DNA from: Streptomyces panaciradicis
GTDB taxonomy: Bacteria; Actinomycetota; Actinomycetes; Streptomycetales; Streptomycetaceae
Assembly (NCBI RefSeq): GCF_023516615.1
Contig: NZ_JAMGBF010000079.1
Span: forward strand, 19,462 to 83,461
Direction of reading: 5' to 3'
DNA: 64,000 bases
In this document: positions 36,215 through 44,716 of the stretch, in pieces
Position numbering within the stretch: position 1 is the first letter of the stretch
Layout of the letters: every line of letters starts with the position of its first letter
Notes under the pieces: generated by a model
What the model saw: only the letters and a program-made list of their open reading frames with translations
Told to the model about the DNA's origin: nothing
The model's database searches: none
Position numbers and translations under genes: made by a program

Positions 36215-37669
36215 ATGACCACCTTCGAGATCGAACCTGGACGGCTGTTCGTCGGGGGACGGTGGCGCGATGCCGCCGACGGAGCGCGCACCGAGGTGGT
36301 CGACCCGTCCCGGGGCGCGGTCCTCACCACCGTCGCGGAGGCGGGCGCCGCCGACGTGGACGCGGCGGTCCGGGCCGCGCGGGACGCCTTCGACGGCGGC
36401 ACCTGGTCCGGGCTGAGCGGCCGCGAGCGCGGCCGGATCCTGTACCGGGTGGCCGAGCTGATCCGCGAGAACGCGGACGACATCGCCCGTCTGGAGAGCC
36501 TGGACGTCGGCAAGCCCATCTCGCTGTGCCACGCCGTGGACGTGACCAACGCCGCCAACGACTACGAGCACTTCGCCGCCCTCGCCCACTCCCTCGACGG
36601 CGCGGTCCGCGACACCCCCATGAACGCGCTCGCGTACACCAAGCGCGAACCGCTCGGCGTCGTCGCGGCCATCACGCCGTTCAACTTCCCGCTGATCCTG
36701 GCCGGTTCGAAGATCGGCCCCGCGCTGGCGGCCGGCAACACCGTCGTCCACAAGCCCGCCGACGAGACCCCGCTCAGCGCCCTGTACATGGCCCGCCTCT
36801 TCCAGCAGGCCGGTGTCCCCGACGGCGTGGTCAACGTCGTCACCGGCACCGGACCGGTGGCCGGCGAGGCCCTGCTGCGCCACCGCGGCATCGACAAGGT
36901 CGCCTTCACCGGCTCCACCGCCGTCGGCCGCCATGTGGCGAGCCTGGCCGGCGAGGCCCTCAAGCCCGTCACCATGGAACTCGGCGGCAACGCCGCCCAC
37001 ATCGTCTTCGAGGACGCCGACCTGGAGAAGGCGGTCGGCGCGATCATCAAGGCGTTCGTCTTCAACACCGGCCAGTTCTGCATGGGCGGCCCGCGCCTGC
37101 TGGTCGCCCGCCCGGTCTACTCGACCCTGCTCGGCATCCTCGCCGAGGCCGTCCCCGGTGTCCCCGTCGGCGACCCGCGCGACCCCGGGACGGTCGTCGG
37201 GCCGATGGCGGGGGAGAAGCACCTGAAGAAGGTCGAGGAGTACGTCGACCTCGCCCGCAAGGAGGGCGGCCGTATCGTGGCCGGCGGCGAGCGACTCGAC
37301 CTCGACGGCGGCTACTACTACCGGCCCACCGTGATCGCCGACCTGGCGAACGACTCCCGGGTCGTGCAGGAGGAGATCTTCGGTCCCGTCCTGACCGTGC
37401 AGCCCTTCGACACCGAGGACGAGGCCGTCGCCCTCGCCAACTCCACGCCGTACGGCCTGGCTTCGGGGGTCCAGACCGCGAACCTCGCCCGCGCCCACCG
37501 CATCGCCGACCGGCTCCAGGCGGGCATCGTGTGGATCAACGACTGGGCCATGCTCGACCCCGCGGTGCCCTTCGGCGGCGTCAAGGACTCCGGCTTCGGC
37601 CGCGAGTACGGCCCCGAGGCCCTCGCCGCCTACACCAAGGTCAAGTCCGTCGTCGTCTCGCTCGACTGA
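36215..37669 (+). CDS. Aldehyde dehydrogenase
   Basis: A 484-residue NAD(P)-dependent aldehyde dehydrogenase oxidising an aldehyde to the acid. Asn157 sits in ITPFNFPL, Glu255 in MELGGNAAHIVF and the catalytic Cys289 in NTGQFCMGG; the C-terminal PFGGVKDSGFGREYG motif is intact. It is most like betaine-, vanillin- or benzaldehyde-type enzymes. It forms an operon with the alcohol dehydrogenase 40 bp downstream and is opposed by a MarR gene, suggesting conversion of an aromatic or other xenobiotic alcohol to an acid in two steps. Confidence 0.9.
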   Translation: MTTFEIEPGRLFVGGRWRDAADGARTEVVDPSRGAVLTTVAEAGAADVDAAVRAARDAFDGGTWSGLSGRERGRILYRVAELIRENADDIARLESLDVGKPISLCHAVDVTNAANDYEHFAALAHSLDGAVRDTPMNALAYTKREPLGVVAAITPFNFPLILAGSKIGPALAAGNTVVHKPADETPLSALYMARLFQQAGVPDGVVNVVTGTGPVAGEALLRHRGIDKVAFTGSTAVGRHVASLAGEALKPVTMELGGNAAHIVFEDADLEKAVGAIIKAFVFNTGQFCMGGPRLLVARPVYSTLLGILAEAVPGVPVGDPRDPGTVVGPMAGEKHLKKVEEYVDLARKEGGRIVAGGERLDLDGGYYYRPTVIADLANDSRVVQEEIFGPVLTVQPFDTEDEAVALANSTPYGLASGVQTANLARAHRIADRLQAGIVWINDWAMLDPAVPFGGVKDSGFGREYGPEALAAYTKVKSVVVSLD

Positions 37670-37709
37670 CCCCGGCCGAACACGCCCGAATCGCAAGGGA
37701 GTTCGTACG

Positions 37710-38816
37710 ATGTCCATCACCACCCGCGCCGCGGTCGTCGAGTCCGGCGGGGCACCCTTCACGCTCGCCGACGTCGAGCTCGACGAGCCCGGACCGCGCG
37801 AGGCCGTGGTCCGCATGGTGGCCACCGGTCTGTGCCACACCGACCTCGGGGTGGCGAGCGGCGGCCTGCCCTTCCCGCTGCCCGGCGTGCTGGGGCACGA
37901 GGGCGCCGGCGTCGTCGAGGCCGTCGGAGCGGCGGTCACCGGCGTGACGCCCGGCGACCATGTCGTGCTGTCCTTCACCTCGTGCGGCGAGTGCCGCAAC
38001 TGCAACGGCGGCCACCCGGCCTACTGCGCGACCTGGCTGCCGCTGAACCTGATCGGGGGTCGCCGCGCCGACGGCTCCAGCACCATCAGCCGGAACGGGC
38101 AGCCCCTCGGCGGCCACTTCTTCGGGCAGTCCTCCTTCGCCGAACGCGCGCTGGTGGACGAGCGCAGCCTCGTCAGGGTCGACGCGGACGTGCCGCTGGA
38201 GTCGATCGCCCCGCTGGGCTGCGGGGTACAGACCGGGGTCGGCGCCGTCTGGAACGTACTGCGGCCGGCCACCGGCAGCACGGTCGTCGTCCTCGGCGCC
38301 GGCGCCGTCGGGCTGTCCGCCGTCATGGCGGCCGCCCTGACCCCCGCCACCACGATCGTCGCCGTCGATCGGTTCGCCGAACGGCTGCTGCTGGCAAGGG
38401 AGTTGGGAGCCACCTACACCGTGAACGCCGCCGAGCGGGACCTCGGCGAGGCGCTTGCCGGGATCACCGCGGGCCAGGGCGCGGACGGGGTCGTGGAGAC
38501 CACGGGCAACGTCGGCGTCCTGCGCCAGGGAGTCGACGCCCTCGCCGCCCGCGGCACCCTGGTCGTCGTCGGTGCCCCGCCCTTCGGCACCGAGGTCGCC
38601 CTGGACGTCAACGGCCTCCTCGGCGGCAAGCGGGTCGTCGGCCTCACCCTCGGTGACGCCGAGACCCGCTCCTTCATCCCGTCCCTGGTGCGGCTTGTGA
38701 AGGACGGCCGGCTCCCGCTGCACCGCCTGATCAGCACCTATCCGTTCGCGGACATCGACCGGGCGGTGCGGGACATGGGCGCGGGCAAGGCGATCAAGCC
38801 CGTGCTGACGTTCTGA
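37710..38816 (+). CDS. Zinc-dependent (aryl-)alcohol dehydrogenase
   Basis: A 368-residue medium-chain dehydrogenase of the benzyl-alcohol-dehydrogenase type. Catalytic zinc ligands are Cys42 (GLCHTD), His63/Glu64 (GHEGAG) and a cysteine in LGCGVQTG. Structural zinc cysteines are in SCGECRNCNGGHPAYC (92, 95, 98, 106), and the Rossmann motif is VLGAGAVGLS. It would oxidise an alcohol to the aldehyde used by the upstream aldehyde dehydrogenase. ATG 37710 follows AAGGGAG. The pair makes a coherent two-step pathway. Confidence 0.9.
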   Translation: MSITTRAAVVESGGAPFTLADVELDEPGPREAVVRMVATGLCHTDLGVASGGLPFPLPGVLGHEGAGVVEAVGAAVTGVTPGDHVVLSFTSCGECRNCNGGHPAYCATWLPLNLIGGRRADGSSTISRNGQPLGGHFFGQSSFAERALVDERSLVRVDADVPLESIAPLGCGVQTGVGAVWNVLRPATGSTVVVLGAGAVGLSAVMAAALTPATTIVAVDRFAERLLLARELGATYTVNAAERDLGEALAGITAGQGADGVVETTGNVGVLRQGVDALAARGTLVVVGAPPFGTEVALDVNGLLGGKRVVGLTLGDAETRSFIPSLVRLVKDGRLPLHRLISTYPFADIDRAVRDMGAGKAIKPVLTF

Positions 38817-38817
38817 C

Positions 38818-39768
38818 TCAGCCGACCGTCAGGACCAGCTTTCCGGTGGTCCGGCCGGTGTCGCCGAGCCGATGGGCCTCGGCGGCGTCGGCCAGCGGGA
38901 ACGTACCGGCGATCGTGGGGCGCAGCTTCCCCTCCTCCACCAGCTTCGCGATCGCCGTCATTCCGCTGTGCGAGGCGTCCACGAGCATGCGCAGCGACCG
39001 CACCCCCAGCCGCGCGGCCTCCTCGTGGAAGTCGTCGGAGCCGACCGGCAGGATCGACACGACGATGCCGCCGGGGCGCAGCACCCGCAGCGAGCGGGTC
39101 GAGGTGTCGCCGCCGATCGTGTCCAGGACGACGTCCACGTCCTTGACCGCCTCGGTGAAGTCCGTCTCCCGGTAGTCGACCGTCTCGTCGGCCCCGATCC
39201 CGCGCAGGAACTCGTGCTTGCCCGCGCTCGCCGTGCCGATCACGTACGCGCCGCGCGCCTTGGCGATCTGCACGGCCACGTGCCCGACGCCGCCTGCCGC
39301 CGCGTGGACCAGCACCCGCTGCCCCGCCTGCACGTCCGCGTACTCCACCAGTGCCTGCCAGGCGGTCAGCGACACCAGCGGCAGCGCGCCCGCCTGCGTG
39401 TGGTCGACCGAGGCCGGCTTGTGCGCGAACCAGCGTGCCGGGCCGGTGACGTACTCGGCGTGCGAGCCGTGACCGAAGGGGTAGGACAGCATGCCGAAGA
39501 CCTCGTCGCCGGGCTTGAAGCGGGCGACGCCGATTCCGACGGCCTCCACCACGCCGGAGACGTCCCAGCCCAGCACGAAGGGCGGCTCGCCCAGGAAGCC
39601 GCCGGTCGCGCGGTGCTTCCAGTCGGTCGGGTTGACGCCGGCGGCGCGCACGCGCACCAGCACATCGTTCGTGCGCGGCTCGGGCCGCGGCAGCTCCACT
39701 TCCTTCAAGACCTCGGGACCGCCGAGGACGTCCTGGCTGATGGCTCGCATCGTCTTCACAGTGCTCAT
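38818..39768 (-). CDS. NADP-dependent quinone-oxidoreductase-like enzyme
   Basis: A 316-residue zinc-free medium-chain reductase. RVRAAGVNPTDWKHR, GWDVSGVVEAVG, and the cofactor loop HAAAGGVGHVAVQIAKARG are typical of quinone oxidoreductases and enoyl reductases that use NADPH. It lacks the cysteine clusters of the neighbouring alcohol dehydrogenase. It is divergent from the AdpA-type regulator at 39840, and the shared 71-bp gap holds a TGGCACGAT inverted pair, so that regulator probably controls it. Confidence 0.87.
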   Translation of the reverse strand: MSTVKTMRAISQDVLGGPEVLKEVELPRPEPRTNDVLVRVRAAGVNPTDWKHRATGGFLGEPPFVLGWDVSGVVEAVGIGVARFKPGDEVFGMLSYPFGHGSHAEYVTGPARWFAHKPASVDHTQAGALPLVSLTAWQALVEYADVQAGQRVLVHAAAGGVGHVAVQIAKARGAYVIGTASAGKHEFLRGIGADETVDYRETDFTEAVKDVDVVLDTIGGDTSTRSLRVLRPGGIVVSILPVGSDDFHEEAARLGVRSLRMLVDASHSGMTAIAKLVEEGKLRPTIAGTFPLADAAEAHRLGDTGRTTGKLVLTVG

Positions 39769-39805
39769 GGTGAACCAGCCTGCCGGGATCCGCCGCCCCG
39801 GGAAA

Positions 39806-39840
39806 TGGCACGATTGCCAACCTTCGATAAGATCGTGCCA
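39806..39840. promoter_or_regulatory. Inverted pair of AdpA-like binding sites
   Basis: TGGCACGAT (39806-39814) and its inverse ATCGTGCCA (39832-39840) are separated by 17 bases. Read outward, both give TGGCACGATY, nine of ten matches to the AdpA consensus TGGCSNGWWY. The right arm ends in the A of the ATG of the AraC/DJ-1 gene, so binding would block its own expression. TGGCA-CGAT-TGCCA (39806-39819) is also a local palindrome. Confidence 0.6.
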
Positions 39841-40799
39841 TGCATGGTGAACAGCGGGTGGAACGGGTCGTGGTCCTGGCCCTGGACGGGGTGTATCCCT
39901 TCGAGCTCGGCATCCCCAGCCGGATCTTCGGCGCGGCCGACGGCCGGTACGAGGTGCTGACCTGCAGCGTCGACGGCCGCCCGGTGCGCTCCTGCGCCGA
40001 CTTCACCATCGGCGTCGAGCACGGCCCGGAGATCCTGGCCACGGCCGACACGGTGGTGGTCGCCTCGATGACGCCGTCGCACATCCCCGCCGAGCTGCCC
40101 CCGGAGGTCTCCGACGCGCTCGCCCGCATCCGTCCCGACGCCCGCATCGTCTCCATCTGCACGGCCGCCTTCGTGCTCGCCGCGGCCGGCCTCCTCGACG
40201 GCCGGAAGGCCACCACGCACTGGCAGGTCACCGACGCCTTCCGGCGCCGCTATCCGCACGTCGACCTCGACCCGGACGTCCTGTTCGTCGCCGACGGCCG
40301 CATCCTCACCTCGGCCGGCGCGGCCTCCGGCGTCGACGTCTGCCTGCACATCGTGCGCACCGACCACGGCAGCGAGCTGGCCAACGCCGTGGCCCGCCGC
40401 TGCGTGGTCCCGCCCTTCCGGGACGGCGGCCAGGCGCAGTACATCGAGCAGCCCGTGCCGGAGAACGCCGACGCCGGTACGGCCGCCACGCGCGCGTGGG
40501 CCCTGCAGCGCCTCGGCGAACCCCTCACCCTGTCCGACCTCGCCGGCCACGCCCGGATGAGCCTGCGCACCTTCGCGCGCCGCTTCAACGACGAGGTCGG
40601 CATGAGCCCCGGCCGCTGGATCGTCCAGCAGCGCGTCGCCCGGGCCCGGCACCTGCTGGAGTCCAGCGACCTGTCCGTCGACCAGATCGCCGGCCACGTC
40701 GGCTTCGCCACGGGCGCCTCCCTGCGGCAGCACCTGCACGCCGCGATCGGCGTCTCGCCCCAGACGTACCGCCGCACCTTCCGCGCGGCGGCCGGGTGA
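39840..40799 (+). CDS. AdpA/GlxA-type regulator (DJ-1 domain plus AraC HTH)
   Basis: A 319-residue regulator. An N-terminal DJ-1/PfpI (GATase1-like) domain (about 8-185) with the nucleophile-elbow region VSICTAAFVLAAAGLL is followed by a C-terminal AraC double HTH (about 225-315: MSLRTFARRFNDEVGMSPGR, VDQIAGHVGFATGASLRQHL). This is the architecture of the AdpA family. It probably regulates the divergent quinone-oxidoreductase-like gene and itself. The ATG at 39840 has no Shine-Dalgarno sequence (upstream is CGATAAGATCGTGCC), so the transcript may be leaderless. Confidence 0.88.
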   Translation: MHGEQRVERVVVLALDGVYPFELGIPSRIFGAADGRYEVLTCSVDGRPVRSCADFTIGVEHGPEILATADTVVVASMTPSHIPAELPPEVSDALARIRPDARIVSICTAAFVLAAAGLLDGRKATTHWQVTDAFRRRYPHVDLDPDVLFVADGRILTSAGAASGVDVCLHIVRTDHGSELANAVARRCVVPPFRDGGQAQYIEQPVPENADAGTAATRAWALQRLGEPLTLSDLAGHARMSLRTFARRFNDEVGMSPGRWIVQQRVARARHLLESSDLSVDQIAGHVGFATGASLRQHLHAAIGVSPQTYRRTFRAAAG

Positions 40800-40860
40800 C
40801 CCCGAACGTTTCGCGCCTTCTCCGCGTCCAAGAAACGGCGGGCGACGAAGGGGAACAGGG

Positions 40861-41721
40861 GTGGGGATGCGCGCGGGACGGGTGGCGACGACGGTGCTGG
40901 TGGCGTCGGCGGTGGTGGCGTGCGGCGCCGGCAAGGGGCGGGACCTGGTCGTCACCGGCACCCCGCCCGCCGTACCCTACGGCGGCCCGCTGCATGTGCC
41001 GGTGAAGCAGGGCGGCGAAGACGGCGTCCGGGCCGCGCGCGCCGAGTCGGGGGCCGCCGGCCGGGCGCTGGAGTGCGACGGCGAGATCTACTCCGGCGGA
41101 GGCAGCGGCCCCTGGAGCAAGGGCGACGGGGGCGCGACACCGCGCGAGGGCCTCGAGGTCTTCTTCGACATCGAGCAGCCCGACCTCCCGCGGTACGGCT
41201 ACCGCGTCGAGCGCAAGGAGGCGGACCGCGTCCTGTACTCCTTCGACGTCGGCGGCAGGACCAAGGTGGCGGTCGTCGTCGCCAAGGACCGGAAGGGCAG
41301 GCCCGGTTGGGGCCCGGAGACCAGCGCCTCCTGCGACCCGGCGGAACTCCCGGCGAGCTTCACCGACACACGGCCGTACGAGATCTGGACCGACCGGGAC
41401 GGCGAGCGCGTGCCCGTCACGGAGGTGACCGGCAGCAGGGGCGCCGAGCACTGCGACTGGCAGCAGGCGCACTTCCTGTCACTGGGCCGGGGCAGGGACG
41501 CCAGGACGTACGCCCGGGACCCGGAGAACGTCCTCCCCGACGGCATGCTCACCGTGCCGTACGACGGTGACGTGCGAATGCCGGCCGGCGCCCACGACAC
41601 CGGATACCGGTACCACGAACGGCAGTTGTGGCTCACCGACGACCCGTCGAGGGCCTACGTCCGCACCTCCCACGGTGTGGAGGCCTGGGCGCGGGTGGCG
41701 GACGGGTACGGCTGCAAGTGA
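40861..41721 (+). CDS. Putative lipoprotein
   Basis: A 286-residue secreted lipoprotein candidate. The N-terminus MGMRAGRVATTVLVASAVVAC gives a type II signal peptide with lipobox VVAC, followed by a mature domain with several more cysteines (in ALECDGEIY, SASCDPAEL, AEHCDWQQ, DGYGCK) that could form two disulfides. I recognise no domain. The GTG start has AAGGGGA upstream; the ATG two codons later is an alternative. It follows the AraC gene by 61 bp in the same direction, but functional linkage is unclear. Confidence 0.7.
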   Translation: MGMRAGRVATTVLVASAVVACGAGKGRDLVVTGTPPAVPYGGPLHVPVKQGGEDGVRAARAESGAAGRALECDGEIYSGGGSGPWSKGDGGATPREGLEVFFDIEQPDLPRYGYRVERKEADRVLYSFDVGGRTKVAVVVAKDRKGRPGWGPETSASCDPAELPASFTDTRPYEIWTDRDGERVPVTEVTGSRGAEHCDWQQAHFLSLGRGRDARTYARDPENVLPDGMLTVPYDGDVRMPAGAHDTGYRYHERQLWLTDDPSRAYVRTSHGVEAWARVADGYGCK

Positions 41722-41728
41722 GCGGTCG

Positions 41729-42292
41729 TCAGCGGCTGGCGTGCAGGGCGACCAGCAACTGCCAGACCTCGTCGGCGATCCGGGCGGCGTTCCCGTCCAG
41801 CAGGCCGTGCAGCCAGTCGGCGAGCACCCCGGCGAAGGTGGCGGCCACCGCCGAGGCCACCAGCGGGGCGTCCGCCGCGCCCGCCCGCTCGCGCTCACGC
41901 AGGCTGTAGGCGCGCAGGTCCCGGTGCAGCACCCGGCCGAGCGGGCCGCCGCCCCCCGGCGTCAGCAGCTCGCGGTACAGGCCGGCGTGCGGGGCGAGCG
42001 AGGCGAAGAACTCCGCCAGCGCGGGCGGCGCGTGCACCGGATCGGGCCGGCCCGTCCAGGAGTGCAGCGCCTCGACGGCCTCCCGTACGACGTCCGCGCA
42101 CGCGTCGACCGCCAGCGCCTCCAGGCCGTCGTAGTGGACGTAGAACGTGGCCCGTCCGACGCCGGCCCGCCGCACCAGAGCCGCCACGCCGACCTCGGCC
42201 AGCGGGCGTTCGGCGCACTCCGCGAGCAGCGCCTGGCGCAGCCGCGCCCGGGTGCGGGCGGCCCTGGGGTCCTCCGGTTCGTGACGGGTCAC
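41729..42292 (-). CDS. TetR-family repressor
   Basis: A 187-residue TetR regulator. RTRARLRQALLAECAERPLAE and the HTH VAALVRRAGVGRATFYVHYD occupy about residues 11-56; the rest is the helical ligand domain. The GTG start overlaps the stop of the DUF1304 gene by four bases (GTGA), so the two form one operon whose promoter carries a large symmetric double operator. Autorepression is therefore likely, with DUF1304 as the first controlled gene. Confidence 0.87.
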   Translation of the reverse strand: MTRHEPEDPRAARTRARLRQALLAECAERPLAEVGVAALVRRAGVGRATFYVHYDGLEALAVDACADVVREAVEALHSWTGRPDPVHAPPALAEFFASLAPHAGLYRELLTPGGGGPLGRVLHRDLRAYSLRERERAGAADAPLVASAVAATFAGVLADWLHGLLDGNAARIADEVWQLLVALHASR

Positions 42293-42651
42293 TGCGCGAT
42301 CAGTACGGCGGCCAGGGCGAGGGCGCCGGGCAGGGCCTGCGCGAAGAGGATGCGGCGGTTGGCGGTGAGGGCGCCGTAGACGCCGGCGACCACGACGCAG
42401 GACAGGAAGAACACCTGGGCACGGTAGCCCGTAGGGTCGGCCGCGATCAGGCCCCAGACCAGGCCCGCCGCGAGGAACCCGTTGTACAGGCCCTGGTTGG
42501 CGGCCATCGGCGCGGTCGCGCGGGCCATCTCGGGGTCGAAACCGTGCAGAGCCTTCCCGGGCTTCTTCTGCCACAGGAACATCTCCAGCACCAGGATGTA
42601 GGCGTGCAGGGCGGCCACCAGGGCGACCAGGACATCGGCGAGCGTCGCCAT
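42289..42651 (-). CDS. DUF1304 small membrane protein
   Basis: A 120-residue protein with four membrane helices: LVALVAALHAYILVLEMFLW, then ANQGLYNGFLAAGLVWGLIA, then FFLSCVVVAGVYGALTA, then ALPGALALAAVLIA. The ANQGLYNGFLA motif is a DUF1304 hallmark; function unknown, occasionally associated with stress or drug-responsive regulators. AAAGGAAGG precedes the ATG at 42651. It is the first gene of an operon with a TetR regulator, behind a strong double operator. Confidence 0.85.
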   Translation of the reverse strand: MATLADVLVALVAALHAYILVLEMFLWQKKPGKALHGFDPEMARATAPMAANQGLYNGFLAAGLVWGLIAADPTGYRAQVFFLSCVVVAGVYGALTANRRILFAQALPGALALAAVLIAQ

Positions 42652-42663
42652 GGCGACCTTCCT

Positions 42664-42706
42664 TTCATGGACAGGTGTCCACTATAGCTGGACACCTGTC
42701 CATGAA
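42664..42706. promoter_or_regulatory. 43-bp symmetric double operator for the DUF1304-tetR operon
   Basis: Two 18-base arms (42664-42681 and 42689-42706) are perfect inverted copies around the 7-base centre CTATAGC. Each arm itself contains a palindrome: TGGACA-GG-TGTCCA on the left and TGGACA-CC-TGTCCA on the right. On the minus strand TATAGT (42686-42681) makes a minus-10 inside the element. The layout fits two TetR dimers bound side by side over the promoter. Confidence 0.85.
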
Positions 42707-42800
42707 GTGTGAGGGTGGTGGAGCCGGGCGACGGGGGCCTGGATTCCTGGCGGAGAGTGATGGAACCCTCACGTCCACCGGGTGTTCGAGGTTGATCCTT

Positions 42801-42816
42801 TCGGGTTCAAACCCGA
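42801..42816. promoter_or_regulatory. Inverted repeat upstream of the conservon
   Basis: TCGGGTT-CA-AACCCGA lies 123 bases before the cvnA start, between a TTGATC hexamer (42793-42798) and GATAAG. It may mark the conservon promoter or an operator. The binding factor is unknown. Confidence 0.4.
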
Positions 42817-42938
42817 TAAGCTCCCGTTCGGCGCTGCGAGTTGACGGAACACGTCCGTTCACTTCGTAGTGCGCACCCTGAGTGCGGAACCCCCTTGTAC
42901 ACCCCCCTTGTTCGTTCGTGTTGCTACGAAGGATGCAG

Positions 42939-44711
42939 ATGGAACTCGCCACTCCGCCGCCGGCGGCGCGGGCCCCTGTCGCCTGGTACAGCTGGTGGTT
43001 GATGCCACTGGCCTTAGGAGGCGGGACGGTTGCCGCCACGTTCATGAGCTCCGAGCGAATAGCCGCCGGCGTCGCGGGTGCCGCGGCGACCGCCGCGAGC
43101 GCCGTCTGCGTACGGCTGCTGGTCCGCACCCGGGCCCAGCTCACCCGCTCCGAGAACACCTTCCGCACCACCCAGGCGGAGCACTCGCAGCAGTGGCAGC
43201 AGCATGTGTCGGTGCTGGAGCGGAAGTTCACCGCGGAGCGCGCCTCCCTGGAGGCCCAGCTCAACGAGCAGTCCAGCGGCTACGAGGCCCGGATCGCCGA
43301 GCAGAGCTCGGCGTACGAGGCCCGGCTCGCCGAACAGACCCGTGCCTTCGAGGCGCGGCTCGCCGAGCAGGTGGACTCCTACGAGGCCCGGCTCGCGGAG
43401 CAGAACGAGGCCTGGCAGGAGCAGCTGACCCACCAGCACGCCGCCGTCGCACGGCTCGCCGACGAGCAGTTGCCCGAGGCGCTGAAGCAGCTGCGCGCCG
43501 GTGAGGCGATCGAGGACCTGCTGCCCGTCGGCAACCAGTGCGCCAAGGTCAGCTCCGACCTGCAGGCCGAACTGCGCAAGGTGCTGCGCACCGCACTGAT
43601 CGGCGTGGAGGAGGAGTTCAACCGCTCGACCTCCGCCGAGCAGGCCGTGATCAGCATCGGCAACCGCATCCACGTGCTCACCAGCAAGCTCCGCGGCCGG
43701 CTGCACGAGATGCAGGGCGAACACGGCCGGCTGCCCGCCGTGGCCCGCGGCCTGATGGAGCTCGACCAGCAGCTCGGCCCCGCCGACTCGCTCGCCGCGA
43801 GCATCGGCGTACTGGGCGGCTCGGACCGGCCCGGACGCCAGTGGCAGGAGCCGCAGCGCCTGCTGAGCGTGGTGCGCGGCGGCATCGGCCGGATCAAGGA
43901 CTTCCACCGCGTCGAGGTACGGCACCTGCCCGAACTCGGCGTGGACGGCGGCCTGGTGGACCACCTCACGCTGGTCTTCGCCCACCTGCTGGACAACGCG
44001 GCCCGCTACTCGCCGCCCACCGAGCCGGTGATCGTCTCCGGCAAGGAGGTCCCCAACGGCGTCGGCATCGAGATCCAGGACTCCGGCAAGGGCCTGAGCG
44101 AGGAGAAGAAGCGGGAGGCCGACGAGGCACTGACCGGCACCGCCGCCGGACCGGGCATCGGCGGTATCTCCGAGGACGCCAACATCGGCCTGCGCGTCGT
44201 CGGCGCCCTCGCCCGCCGCTACGGCATCCGCGTCACCTTCGCGGACTCGCCGTGGCTCGGCACCTCGGTGGTCGTGGTGGTCCCGCACAAGTACTTCAGC
44301 CCGCTGCCCACCGCGACCCCGGTGACCGCACAGGCTCCGGCGACCCCGCAGGCCCAGGTGGCCGAGGCGGCCCCCGCCGCCCCGCCCTCCTCCGTCGTCC
44401 CGGTGGCCGTCGCGGCCGCCGCCGAGACCGTGACCGAGGCCGGTGACGCCGTGGACACCACGCCCGGCGGACTGCCCCGACGCCGCAGCAAACGGCACGA
44501 GACGGCACGGCACGAGCCGGCCGAGCAGGCCGCGCGGACCGGGGAGAAGGCGGTCCACGCCGTCCCGCCGGACGCCTCGTTCGCGGGTCTGGCCGCCTTC
44601 GCCACCGCCGGCCGTACGTCCGCCGAGGAGCCCACCGGGGAGTCAGCCGAGGGGGACGGCGCGCCCGACGGCCGTGAGTCCACCGAGCACCGCACTGAAG
44701 AGAGCGACTAG
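42939..44711 (+). CDS. cvnA: Conservon sensor kinase-like protein CvnA
   Basis: A 590-residue membrane protein that starts a Streptomyces conservon. Two N-terminal helices (about 16-32 and 38-58) lead into a coiled coil (about 65-165) with five successive 11-residue units of the form ARLAEQxxxYE. A HATPase-like domain (about 330-450) has FAHLLDNAARYSPP as N-box and GIEIQDSGKGL as G1; a Pro/Ala-rich tail follows. No clear phospho-accepting H-box is seen, as is common in CvnA. ATG 42939 follows GAAGGA by five bases. Codon 26 (43014-43016) is TTA, which requires the bldA tRNA in Streptomyces. Confidence 0.88.
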   Translation: MELATPPPAARAPVAWYSWWLMPLALGGGTVAATFMSSERIAAGVAGAAATAASAVCVRLLVRTRAQLTRSENTFRTTQAEHSQQWQQHVSVLERKFTAERASLEAQLNEQSSGYEARIAEQSSAYEARLAEQTRAFEARLAEQVDSYEARLAEQNEAWQEQLTHQHAAVARLADEQLPEALKQLRAGEAIEDLLPVGNQCAKVSSDLQAELRKVLRTALIGVEEEFNRSTSAEQAVISIGNRIHVLTSKLRGRLHEMQGEHGRLPAVARGLMELDQQLGPADSLAASIGVLGGSDRPGRQWQEPQRLLSVVRGGIGRIKDFHRVEVRHLPELGVDGGLVDHLTLVFAHLLDNAARYSPPTEPVIVSGKEVPNGVGIEIQDSGKGLSEEKKREADEALTGTAAGPGIGGISEDANIGLRVVGALARRYGIRVTFADSPWLGTSVVVVVPHKYFSPLPTATPVTAQAPATPQAQVAEAAPAAPPSSVVPVAVAAAAETVTEAGDAVDTTPGGLPRRRSKRHETARHEPAEQAARTGEKAVHAVPPDASFAGLAAFATAGRTSAEEPTGESAEGDGAPDGRESTEHRTEESD

Positions 44712-44716
44712 TCCAC

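Noticed and set aside
42797..42820. TCGGGTTCAAACCCGA looked like the T-arm of a tRNA
   Set aside because: The loop is one base short, and no acceptor, D or anticodon stems can be built around it. It is better read as an inverted repeat in the conservon promoter.
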